The notes under the pieces: generated by a model
Databases searched by the model: none
Told to the model about the DNA's origin: nothing
The model's input: the letters and a program-made list of their open reading frames with translations, nothing else
In this document: in pieces, positions 1 to 7,589 of the stretch
How the letters are laid out: every line of letters starts with the position of its first letter
How positions within the stretch are numbered: the first letter of the stretch is position 1
Source of the DNA: an uncultured Hyphomonas sp.
GTDB taxonomy: Bacteria > Pseudomonadota > Alphaproteobacteria > Caulobacterales > Hyphomonadaceae
Direction of reading: 5' to 3'
NCBI RefSeq assembly: GCF_963675305.1
Contig: NZ_OY776147.1
Coordinates: 2,108,001 to 2,172,000, forward strand
Length of the DNA: 64,000 bases
Program-made: the position numbers and the translations under genes

Positions 1-621
1 CGCGCTCTCCGGAATGGCCGATGTGTTCTGGAAGGTCGACCATTCCTGGCCTGCCAGCCAGTTGCCATACTTCACAAAGGCCCGGCGCAGGCGCGGCGAG
101 TAGGAGTTGGAAACCAGCTCATTGCCCTGGGCCGAGCCCAGGAAGTCAAGTTCGATATAGCCCTGAACCGTGTCCTCACCGACTGGCTTCGAGGCCGAGA
201 GGAAGAAGCGGGAGGATTCGGCCGTGAAGTCGGTAAAGTCGGTGCCCTCCCCGCCAATCGGCGTGGCGCCCGGAATGTAGAAATCCCGCGCGATGGACCC
301 CGACGCGATACCCCCATCGCTCAAGGACGTCGCATGTACATCGAGGTCGACGATGCCGCCGAATTTGAGCGTCGTATCGCCGACGAGGAAACCGTCCGTC
401 TTCGGAGCCGCGGCTGCAGGCGCTGCCTGTACCGCCACCGTCTCGATCCGGACAATGTCGGCGTCTGTGTCCGCTTTTTCGGCGGCAAGCTCGGCTTTCA
501 GGTCGGCAACCATCGCTTCCAGTGCGGCGATGCGCTCCTCGACCGTCTGTTCTGCATTTGCCGCCAGCGCCATGACCGCAACGGACGCCGTCAGGAATAA
601 ACCTTTAATTGACCTTGGCAT
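1..621 (-). CDS. DcaP-like outer membrane porin, N-terminal part (cut by window edge)
   Basis: The minus-strand frame opening at 621 stays open to base 1 (207 codons, no stop). It begins with a signal peptide (hydrophobic core LFLTASVAVMALA, cleavage near ANA-EQ at about residue 23). A short coiled-coil stretch follows (about 26-52, with the heptad-like run ERIAALEAMVADLKAEL), then an Ala/Pro linker. From about residue 75 come alternating amphipathic strands with FGGIVDLD and FVKYGNWLAGQEWSTF. This plan (signal, trimerising coiled coil, then barrel strands) is that of DcaP-family trimeric outer membrane channels, which take up small organic acids. The transported substrate cannot be read from the sequence. 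The barrel C-terminus lies outside the window. Confidence 0.78.
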   Translation of the reverse strand, partial: MPRSIKGLFLTASVAVMALAANAEQTVEERIAALEAMVADLKAELAAEKADTDADIVRIETVAVQAAPAAAAPKTDGFLVGDTTLKFGGIVDLDVHATSLSDGGIASGSIARDFYIPGATPIGGEGTDFTDFTAESSRFFLSASKPVGEDTVQGYIELDFLGSAQGNELVSNSYSPRLRRAFVKYGNWLAGQEWSTFQNTSAIPESA

Positions 622-806
622 TAGTTTCCTCCCATGCCTTATTATTTCCAGGGAGTATCCTTCCGGCAGGGAAACGCCGCTATTGGCCATTGGTGCTACG
701 ACAAAAGTCTAATGCTCCTCGACATCCCTTTCCGCCGGGGTATGGTTCTCCCGACAAGTCGCAGACTGCGGATCAGGAAATCCGCGGCGCCGGGGAGGCA
801 GAGAGA

Positions 807-1439
807 ATGGGACTGGTTCCGACCGTCCTGATCGTGGACGATCACCCATTGTTCCGTGACGCGCTCGAAGCAGCGCTGGGCACGGCATTTCCCGATGGCG
901 CGACAGCGCACCACGCCAGCAGCCTGGCCGAGGCGCTTTCCCGGATCAAAGAACAGTCCTTCGACCTGATCCTGCTGGACCTGACCCTTGGAGACACACA
1001 GGAATTCGACGGGCTGACGCGGATGATGGCCGCCGGTCCGGGCTGTCCGATCGTCGTCGTGTCGGCAACGGACGCGCCGCAGGCCTTCGGCACGGCCCGG
1101 GTGCTCGGCGCGGCAGGCTACCTGCCCAAGAGCATGTCGATGGAAGACCTCTCCGCCGCCCTCGCCACGGCGCTGGATGGCGGCCAATGGTTCCCGCCTG
1201 ACGACCCCGCCGCCAATGCCGGGCGGGAGGAACTCCTGGCCCGTGTGGCAGACCTGACCCCGGCCCAGCGCAAGGTTCTCTCCGGCCTCAATGACGGCCT
1301 GCTGAACAAGCAGATCGCCTATGAGATGGATATTTCGGTCGCGACGGTGAAAGCGCACATGACGGCGATCTTCCGCAAGCTGGGCGCCAATAACCGGACC
1401 CAGGCGCTGCTGATCTTCAAGGAAGCCACCTCGCTCTGA
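807..1439 (+). CDS. LuxR-family response regulator, CrbR/ErdR-like
   Basis: 210-residue two-domain regulator. The receiver domain (about 5-125) has the acidic pair DD at 11-12, the phospho-acceptor Asp58 in LLDLT, the switch residue in VVVSATD and Lys108 in GYLPKS. The C-terminal LuxR helix-turn-helix (about 150-207) carries LTPAQRKVLSGL and NKQIAYEMDISVATVKAH. The frame is open further upstream, but the ATG at 807 has GGAGG 8 bases before it and gives the normal family length. It converges with the SSF-domain hybrid kinase next door (9-base gap). That pairing matches the CrbS/CrbR (MxtR/ErdR) acetate-switch systems of gammaproteobacteria, so it is the likely partner. The target genes are inferred, not shown. 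Confidence 0.85.
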   Translation: MGLVPTVLIVDDHPLFRDALEAALGTAFPDGATAHHASSLAEALSRIKEQSFDLILLDLTLGDTQEFDGLTRMMAAGPGCPIVVVSATDAPQAFGTARVLGAAGYLPKSMSMEDLSAALATALDGGQWFPPDDPAANAGREELLARVADLTPAQRKVLSGLNDGLLNKQIAYEMDISVATVKAHMTAIFRKLGANNRTQALLIFKEATSL

Positions 1440-1447
1440 GCCAGCGC

Positions 1448-4400
1448 TCAGGCGGAAAGGTTCTGCGCCAGCCCTTCGAGGAAGCGGCGGATGTCGTCCG
1501 GTGCAGCCGGCTTGCGCAGCATGGCGACCCCGTCAATGCCGGCCTGCGTCCGCACAGCATCGTTCGATGCGGCGGTCAGCAGCAGGACATTGCCCGGCGC
1601 GGACAATTTCGACCGGCTCATCGCGATCAGGTCAAAGCCGTCGATCGTGTCCTGCAGGTTGAGGTCCGCGATCAGCGCATCGAATGACTCTGCGCCCAGC
1701 CAGGCCTGTGCTTCGGCAGCAGAGCGCGCGCCGCGAACCTGGCAGCCCCATCCGGTGAGCAATGCGGTCATGCCGTCCACGATGGCGGCCTCATCGTCCA
1801 CCACCAGCACTTTCAGGTTGGCGAGGCTGACGGGCTTCGGTGTGGCGCTCTTCGGGGCGCTGCGCTTTCGCTTACCGGCCTTGGCCGCCAGCGGAACCGT
1901 CACCGAAAAGACGCTACCACGGCCGGGCACTGACCGGATATTGATGTCAGCGTCCATCAGGTCAGCAAGGCGTTTGGAGACCGGCAGACCGAGGCCGGCG
2001 CCCCGGATGCCTGTATTGTCGGTATCCTCGAAGCGCCGGAATTCCTCGAACACCAGCGGCAGGCTGTCTGCGGGAATGCCCGGCCCCGTATCCCAGACCT
2101 CGATCCGCGCCATGTTTCCACGCCGCCGCGCCCCGACCAGCACAGCGCCTTCGCGCGTGTAGCGGCGGGCGTTGGAGATGAAGTTGCGCAGGATGCTCTT
2201 CAGGAAATCCGGATCGGCTTCTACCACAAGGCTGGTGGGCGCAATACGGATGCCGATTCCCGCCTGCTCCGCCATCGGCATGGCCTCTTCCACCAGATCT
2301 TCCAGCAAGGGCCCAATTGGCAATTGCACCGGCTTCGGCGCGATGCTGCCATGGTCGAGGCGGGAAATGTCCAACAGGCCTCGGATCAGCTCGTCCGCAG
2401 ACTGAATGGCCTTGTCCGCACGCGAGACCAGCCCCTGCCCCTGTTCATCCGCCCGGATGGAGCCGAGGAACAGACGCGCGGCGTTCAGGGGCTGCAGCAG
2501 ATCGTGGCTGGCTGCAGCAAGAAACCGCGTCTTGGAGGCATTCGCGCCTTCGGCATCGCGGCGAGCAAGATCCAGATCCTGCGCCATGTCTTCAAGGTCC
2601 TGCGTGCGTTCGCGCACCCGTGTCTCCAGCGTCTCGTTCGCCTCGATCAGGGCGCGTTCGCGCAGCTTGTCTTCTGTGATGTCCGTGAAGGTCGTGACAT
2701 AGCCGCCACCTGGTGTCGGGTTGCCGACAATGCGCAGGAAACGCCCATCGGGATTGCGCCGCTCATAGGTATGCTGTCGCCCGGCTTTCATGTGCGCCAC
2801 GCGGCGATGGGCTTCCTCGGCCGGGTCGCCATCGATCCAGCCTGACTTCAGATTGTGTTCGATCAGTTTCGACACCGGCGTGCCGACGGCGACGAGATCG
2901 TTCGGGTAATGGAACAGGTCCAGATAGGCGGTGTTCCACGCGACAAGGCGCTGGTCTGAATCCACCACGGAAATCCCCTGCGAGATATTCTCCAGCATGG
3001 ATTGCAACATGTGCCGGTCGAACCGCTCAGCCTGGGTCTTGTGATCCAGCATGGAAAGCACATCGCGCAGGGCGACCTGGTTGCCACCGATGGCGGATGC
3101 CAGCACGACCCGGGCCGAGGAAGCGCCCAGCGCGGATGCCAGCAATCGCTCCGTCCGCTGAACAAGCCGCCAGTCCGCCGGGCCGTCGCCCGATGCGGGC
3201 ACACCGGAGACCCGCTCGAAATCCGCAAATGCGTGCTCCACGGCTTCAGGGTTCAGGAAGCGGGAGGCCAGCGTCTTCAGCCCGTTGGGCGTGACCGCCG
3301 CGACCGTATCTGCCGAGCCGGGATCCGTCTGCCCGCGCGGTTCCGGATCGCCGACAAAGACCGAGGACTGGACCCGGTCGCGCAGGCGCTCGCGCGCCCG
3401 CAGCGACAGAATGACATAGGCGGCAATATTGGCGCCAAGGCTCCACACGACGCCATGGATCAGGCTGTCATCGAAATGCGCTCCAAGGAGGGCATGCGGG
3501 TCCAGCCAGCCCGGCACCGCGGCTGCCATGCGGTCATGCTGCAGGATCGCCGGCAGGAACAGCGTGTAAGCCCAGAGGCCCATGCCGAGCACCAGCCCCC
3601 AGACAACGCCGGCCCGCCGTCCGCTGCGCCAGTAGACGCCGCCGACCAGGCCCGGTGCAAACTGGGCCGCCGCAGCAAAGGACAAGAGGCCGATCTGCGC
3701 CAGCGCTTCGCCCGTCCCGGCCAGCCGGTAATAGCCATAGGCACACAGCACGATGACGATGATCACCCCCCGGCGGATCATCGTCAGGCGCGCGCCGGAA
3801 TTGCCGCCGAGGCTGGAGAAGCGGCCGGTCTGCATCACCGCCGGCACGATCAGGTCGTTCGTCACCATGGTGGAGAGCGCCACGCTGGAGACGATCACCA
3901 TGCCGGTCGCCGCCGAGAAACCGCCCAGAAAGACAAACAGGGCCAGCAGGCCGTTATTGTGGGCCAGCGGCAGGTCGAGCACAAAGAGGTCCGGCGGAAC
4001 GTCACCGCCCAATGTCGACAGGCCGGCGATCGTGATCGGGATCACCACCGCGCTGGTCAGGGCGAGATAGGCCACGAAAACGATCCGCGCGGTGTTCACC
4101 TCACGCCGGTCCCGCCGTTCGATGACGGCAACGTGGAACTGGCGCGGCAGGCAGATAATCGCGCACATGGACAGGATCGTGGTCGTGATCATCCGCTGTG
4201 ACAGAACGCCCCCCGAGAAAGGCTCAGTCGCATGCGCCGGCACCTGGATGTCCGGCGACGTGATCAGCGACAGGGAGAGGGCGGCAACGGCCACCAGAGC
4301 GACGATCTTAATGACCGCCTCCAGCGCCAGCACCTGCATCAGACCGGCATTGCGCCGCGTCGCATCCGACTGGCGCGCACCGAACAGGATGGCGAACACG

Positions 4401-4909
4401 CCCATGGCGAGCGCCGTGAACAGCACGGTCTGGCTGGCCGGGCGGCCACCGGCATTCTCCGCGCCATAGGCCAGCGCCTGAAAGCTCATCCCCACCGATT
4501 TCAGCTGCAGGGCGATGTATGGCAGGCTGCCGGCCACTGCCGCCAGCGCCGCCAAGGCCCCGACGCCGCGGCTTTTGCCATATCGGGCCGACAGGAAGTC
4601 CGACAGCGACGAGATGCTCTCCCGCTGGGCAACATCCCCGATGCGGCGGATCAGGTCCGGCAGGAACAGGAAGACCAGCGCCGGGCCAAGGTAAATCGCG
4701 AAATAGTCCCAGCCATTCGTGGCCGACGTGCCGACCGCGCCGAAAAAGGTCCAGGAGGTACAATAGACCGCCAGCGCGAGGGCATAGATGTACGGGCTGT
4801 GCGTTGCCGACGGCTCCAGCGCCCGCCGGTCGCCGCGCCAGGCGATGGCAAACAGGCCGAGCACATAAAGCCCCGTTGCCCCAACAATCAGCCAGACCGG
4901 CATGGACAA
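1448..4909 (-). CDS. Hybrid sensor histidine kinase with sodium:solute symporter sensor domain (CrbS/MxtR-like)
   Basis: 1153 residues. The N-terminal half (about 1-510) is a multi-span SSF/SLC5 module (for example YCTSWTFFGAVGTS and PDLIRRIGDVAQ). It is followed by a linker, a PAS domain at about 638-748 (MLENISQGISVVDSDQRL), a coiled coil at about 750-790, and the H-box with His802 in AAASHDLLQPLN. The ATPase domain shows N-box NFISNARRYT, G1 DTGPGIP and G2 GAGLGLP. A receiver domain at about 1030-1153 has DD in LVVDDEA and acceptor Asp1082. This is the domain order of CrbS/MxtR/NahK-type kinases that sense carbon state through a transporter-like domain. A two-subunit symporter operon lies just upstream on the same strand and a LuxR regulator lies downstream, facing it. 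Whether the SSF part transports or only senses is unknown. Confidence 0.88.
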   Translation of the reverse strand: MSMPVWLIVGATGLYVLGLFAIAWRGDRRALEPSATHSPYIYALALAVYCTSWTFFGAVGTSATNGWDYFAIYLGPALVFLFLPDLIRRIGDVAQRESISSLSDFLSARYGKSRGVGALAALAAVAGSLPYIALQLKSVGMSFQALAYGAENAGGRPASQTVLFTALAMGVFAILFGARQSDATRRNAGLMQVLALEAVIKIVALVAVAALSLSLITSPDIQVPAHATEPFSGGVLSQRMITTTILSMCAIICLPRQFHVAVIERRDRREVNTARIVFVAYLALTSAVVIPITIAGLSTLGGDVPPDLFVLDLPLAHNNGLLALFVFLGGFSAATGMVIVSSVALSTMVTNDLIVPAVMQTGRFSSLGGNSGARLTMIRRGVIIVIVLCAYGYYRLAGTGEALAQIGLLSFAAAAQFAPGLVGGVYWRSGRRAGVVWGLVLGMGLWAYTLFLPAILQHDRMAAAVPGWLDPHALLGAHFDDSLIHGVVWSLGANIAAYVILSLRARERLRDRVQSSVFVGDPEPRGQTDPGSADTVAAVTPNGLKTLASRFLNPEAVEHAFADFERVSGVPASGDGPADWRLVQRTERLLASALGASSARVVLASAIGGNQVALRDVLSMLDHKTQAERFDRHMLQSMLENISQGISVVDSDQRLVAWNTAYLDLFHYPNDLVAVGTPVSKLIEHNLKSGWIDGDPAEEAHRRVAHMKAGRQHTYERRNPDGRFLRIVGNPTPGGGYVTTFTDITEDKLRERALIEANETLETRVRERTQDLEDMAQDLDLARRDAEGANASKTRFLAAASHDLLQPLNAARLFLGSIRADEQGQGLVSRADKAIQSADELIRGLLDISRLDHGSIAPKPVQLPIGPLLEDLVEEAMPMAEQAGIGIRIAPTSLVVEADPDFLKSILRNFISNARRYTREGAVLVGARRRGNMARIEVWDTGPGIPADSLPLVFEEFRRFEDTDNTGIRGAGLGLPVSKRLADLMDADINIRSVPGRGSVFSVTVPLAAKAGKRKRSAPKSATPKPVSLANLKVLVVDDEAAIVDGMTALLTGWGCQVRGARSAAEAQAWLGAESFDALIADLNLQDTIDGFDLIAMSRSKLSAPGNVLLLTAASNDAVRTQAGIDGVAMLRKPAAPDDIRRFLEGLAQNLSA

Positions 4910-4996
4910 AACTCCTCAAGCGCTGATCTTCGCCCGGCAAACGCCCGTCTGGCAAGTTCTCCCATGGTCGGGGGCCGGAACATGTAACCGGAGATG

Positions 4997-5027
4997 AAAA
5001 AGGGCGGTCCGCTGCCTCGGACCGCCC
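4997..5027 (-). terminator. Intrinsic terminator of the symporter operon
   Basis: Read on the minus strand, a 10-bp perfect stem (GGGCGGTCCG/CGGACCGCCC at 5002-5011 and 5018-5027, 6-base loop) is followed directly by a run of five T. It lies 30 bases past the stop codon of the symporter gene and before the kinase gene, so it should separate the two transcripts. Confidence 0.85.
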
Positions 5028-5056
5028 AGTTCAGGAAGGTTGCAGACGGCTGCCGT

Positions 5057-6823
5057 CTAGTCGGGCAGCATCTCCGCATCGGCAATGCCGTGTGCCGTTC
5101 TGGTTCCGGGCACGCGGATGTCTTCCACCAGGTCCTGGATGTCCTGCGGTGGCGGAGCGGTCATCAGGGCGACCACGACACCGACAGCCAGCGACAGGAA
5201 CATGAAGACGAAGCCGATCCCTTCCGGAGAGACACCCAGCCACCAGTGCGAGGAATCGGTGTCCACGAACTTGAAGTGATAGATGTACCAGAAGGTGGTG
5301 ATGAGGCCGGTCAGCATCGACGCGATGGCGCCTTCCCGGTTCATCCGCTTCCAGAAGATGCCGAGCACGATGACCGGGAACAGCGACGCCGCCGCGAGGC
5401 CAAAGGCGAAGGCAACCACCTGCGCCACGAAGCCGAGCTTCGCCGTGTTCATCCCCATGACCCCGGCGAGGATCACCGCGCCGGCCGCTGCGCCACGCGC
5501 GGTGAGCAGCTCCTGCTTGTCGGTCATGCCCTTGAAGAAGGTCCGCCGGCAAAGGTCATGGCTGACCGAGGACGAGATCACCATCAGCAGGCCCGCCGCC
5601 GTCGACAGGGCAGCCGCGAGGCCGCCTGCCACGACGAGGCCGATCACCCAGGCCGGCAGGCCTGCGATGGAGGGGTTCGCCGTCACGATGATATCGCGGT
5701 CGAGCTTGGTGACTTCATTGTCAGCCCCAGCGCGGTATTGCACGACGCCGTCGCCATTCTTGTCGGTCACTTCCAGCAGGCCGATCTTTTCCCAGTCCTT
5801 GAACCATTTCGGGATCGGCTTGCCGCCCTCCGCCACGATGGCCGCGGCTTCGGTGTCATAGTCGGCATCGGTCGCGATATAGGTCGACTCATTCACCGTA
5901 TCGATGAAGTTGAGACGGGCGAGCGAGGCCACAGCCGGGGCGGTCGTATAGAGCAGCGCGATGAACACCAGCGCCCAGCCGGCCGACACGCGGGCAGCGC
6001 CTGCGCTCGACACGGTGAAGAAGCGGATGATCACGTGCGGCAGGCCGGCCGTACCGAACATCAGTGCGCCAGTGATGGCGAAGACGTCGAACATGGACTT
6101 GTCGGTCTGCGTGTACTCCAGGAAGCCGAGATCCGTCACGACGGTGTTCAGCTTCTCCAGCATGGAGATGTCTTCGCCCTTCACATTGGAGATGAAGCCC
6201 AGCTGCGGGATCGGGTTTCCGGTAACGATCAGTGAAATGAAGATCGCGGGCACCGTATAGGCGAAGATCAGCACGACATATTGTGCCACCTGCGTATAGG
6301 TGACGCCCTTCATGCCGCCCAGCACCGCGTAGACGAAGACGATCGCCATGCCGACCATGATGCCGGTGTTGAACTCGACACCCAGGAAGCCCGAGAAGGC
6401 CACGCCCACGCCCTTCATCTGTCCGGCGATATAGGTGAACGAGACGAACAGGGCACAGACGACCGCGATCAGGCGGGCTGTGGTCGAGTAATACCGGTCG
6501 CCCACAAAGTCCGGCACGGTGAACTTGCCGAACTCACGCAGGAATGGCGCCAGCAACAGGGCCAGCAGAACATAGCCGCCGGTCCAGCCCATCAGGTAAA
6601 CCGAGCCGCCATAGCCCATGAAGGCGATGAGGCCCGCCATCGACAGGAAGGAGGCCGCCGACATCCAGTCGGCCGCCGTGGCCATGCCATTGACGGTGGG
6701 GTGTACGTCATGTCCGGCGACATAGAAGTCGTCGGTCGATCCGGCCCGCGCCCAGATGGCGATGCCGATATAGGTCCCGAAGGTCAGGACGACCCAGAAA
6801 TAGGTCCAGAATTGCTCGTCCAT
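5057..6823 (-). CDS. Sodium:solute symporter large subunit (ActP-like, VC_2705 subfamily)
   Basis: 588 residues, with about 13 hydrophobic segments typical of the SSF family. Conserved stretches include DFYVAGHDV near the N-terminus, ATAADWMSAASFLSMAG (sodium-site helix) and FGKFTVPDFVGDRY. A hydrophilic insertion at about 310-400 (acidic, with DKNGDGVVQYRAG) is typical of the subfamily that pairs with a DUF4212 small subunit. Such pairs are annotated as acetate or short-chain monocarboxylate/sodium symporters; the substrate here is inferred. It starts 4 bases after the small-subunit stop and ends before a strong terminator. The neighbouring CrbS/CrbR-like proteins fit acetate uptake control. 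Confidence 0.9.
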   Translation of the reverse strand: MDEQFWTYFWVVLTFGTYIGIAIWARAGSTDDFYVAGHDVHPTVNGMATAADWMSAASFLSMAGLIAFMGYGGSVYLMGWTGGYVLLALLLAPFLREFGKFTVPDFVGDRYYSTTARLIAVVCALFVSFTYIAGQMKGVGVAFSGFLGVEFNTGIMVGMAIVFVYAVLGGMKGVTYTQVAQYVVLIFAYTVPAIFISLIVTGNPIPQLGFISNVKGEDISMLEKLNTVVTDLGFLEYTQTDKSMFDVFAITGALMFGTAGLPHVIIRFFTVSSAGAARVSAGWALVFIALLYTTAPAVASLARLNFIDTVNESTYIATDADYDTEAAAIVAEGGKPIPKWFKDWEKIGLLEVTDKNGDGVVQYRAGADNEVTKLDRDIIVTANPSIAGLPAWVIGLVVAGGLAAALSTAAGLLMVISSSVSHDLCRRTFFKGMTDKQELLTARGAAAGAVILAGVMGMNTAKLGFVAQVVAFAFGLAAASLFPVIVLGIFWKRMNREGAIASMLTGLITTFWYIYHFKFVDTDSSHWWLGVSPEGIGFVFMFLSLAVGVVVALMTAPPPQDIQDLVEDIRVPGTRTAHGIADAEMLPD

Positions 6824-6827
6824 CGTC

Positions 6828-7094
6828 TCAGGCCTCCACGCCGTATTTCTTCTCCAGGCGGTTCATCGCCCGGCAGTAGTAGAAGATCAGTCCGACGAAG
6901 ACGTAGATGGATCCGTTCTGCGCGAACCAGAATCCAAGCGGCGCCCCGCCGATCGAGACCTGGTCGAGCACATTACGGAACAGGATGCCTGCGCCGTACG
7001 AGACCACGAACCAGATGGCGAGAAGGCTCAGGGTCAGCTTGACGACGTCGCGCCAGTATCCCTTCGCATCAATCTCTTTGATGTTATGAGTCAT
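6828..7094 (-). CDS. DUF4212 sodium/substrate symporter small subunit
   Basis: 88 residues with two membrane helices (about 18-38, LTLSLLAIWFVVSYGAGIL, and 55-75, GSIYVFVGLIFYYCRAMN). It has the family signature of an N-terminal YWRDVVKLTL and C-terminal GFWFAQNGSIYVF. Proteins of this family always sit upstream of an SSF permease, as here (4-base gap), and are thought to be needed for function of the large subunit. The GGGAGGAAA sequence before the ATG gives a good ribosome site. The promoter should lie in 7095-7188. Confidence 0.9.
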   Translation of the reverse strand: MTHNIKEIDAKGYWRDVVKLTLSLLAIWFVVSYGAGILFRNVLDQVSIGGAPLGFWFAQNGSIYVFVGLIFYYCRAMNRLEKKYGVEA

Positions 7095-7188
7095 TGTTTC
7101 CGTTTCCTCCCTTTGACCCTTGCCGTCTCCGGCTTATGTGGCCGTTCTTGTTGTCGGGGTGCGGCAGCCGCAGTTTGTACGCTGACGC

Positions 7189-7211
7189 AAAAGGGCTGCC
7201 TCAGACAGCCC
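7189..7211 (-). terminator. Probable intrinsic terminator of the small membrane protein gene
   Basis: Minus-strand stem GGGCTG/CAGCCC (7206-7211 and 7193-7198) is followed by four T. It lies 11 bases past the stop codon at 7222. The stem is short, so confidence is moderate. Confidence 0.55.
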
Positions 7212-7221
7212 CACTTTGGTC

Positions 7222-7425
7222 TTAGCTTTCCTGCCGGAGCCGCTTGGCGTAGCGGCGTTCTTTCCAGCCGCTCCAGAGCAGCGCCCCGGCAAGGCCCAGC
7301 CCGCCGATCAGGTAAGCCTCGCCGAGGCCAAACCCGTCCGACAGGCTGAAGCCCGACGCCAGACGCACCGCATAGATCGCGGCCATAAGCAGGCCGAAGG
7401 CCATCATGACGTGTGATTTCAGCAT
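7222..7425 (-). CDS. Small two-span membrane protein, unknown function
   Basis: 67 residues if started at the ATG at 7425, which has GGGAGG 5 bases upstream. An open frame extends further up, but its sequence looks like untranslated leader. Two hydrophobic helices (about 7-24 MAFGLLMAAIYAVRL and 34-52 YLIGGLGLAGALLWSG) are followed by a basic tail (KERRYAKRLRQES), giving a positive-inside cytoplasmic end. I do not recognise a family. It is transcribed alone, divergent from the caspase-like gene and followed by its own terminator. Confidence 0.6.
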   Translation of the reverse strand: MLKSHVMMAFGLLMAAIYAVRLASGFSLSDGFGLGEAYLIGGLGLAGALLWSGWKERRYAKRLRQES

Positions 7426-7589
7426 CTTTTCCTCCCGTATTCTTTTCACCAGTTTACGCGATTTCCCCCCGCCACCATCCCCGACCTTGGTCTGAGGCGG
7501 CATACTCCGAAAGATATCATAGGGAAGGCCGCTTGACCTGCCATGAACCGGTCCGCTTAAGTTCAACTTGAAAGCACCCGGGGGACATC

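Noticed and set aside
3002..4201. 399-codon plus-strand frame
   Set aside because: Antisense of the SSF-kinase gene; Arg/Gln/His-rich composition typical of the complement of a GC-rich coding frame.
4994..6235. 413-codon plus-strand frame
   Set aside because: Antisense of the well-supported symporter gene; no recognisable motifs.
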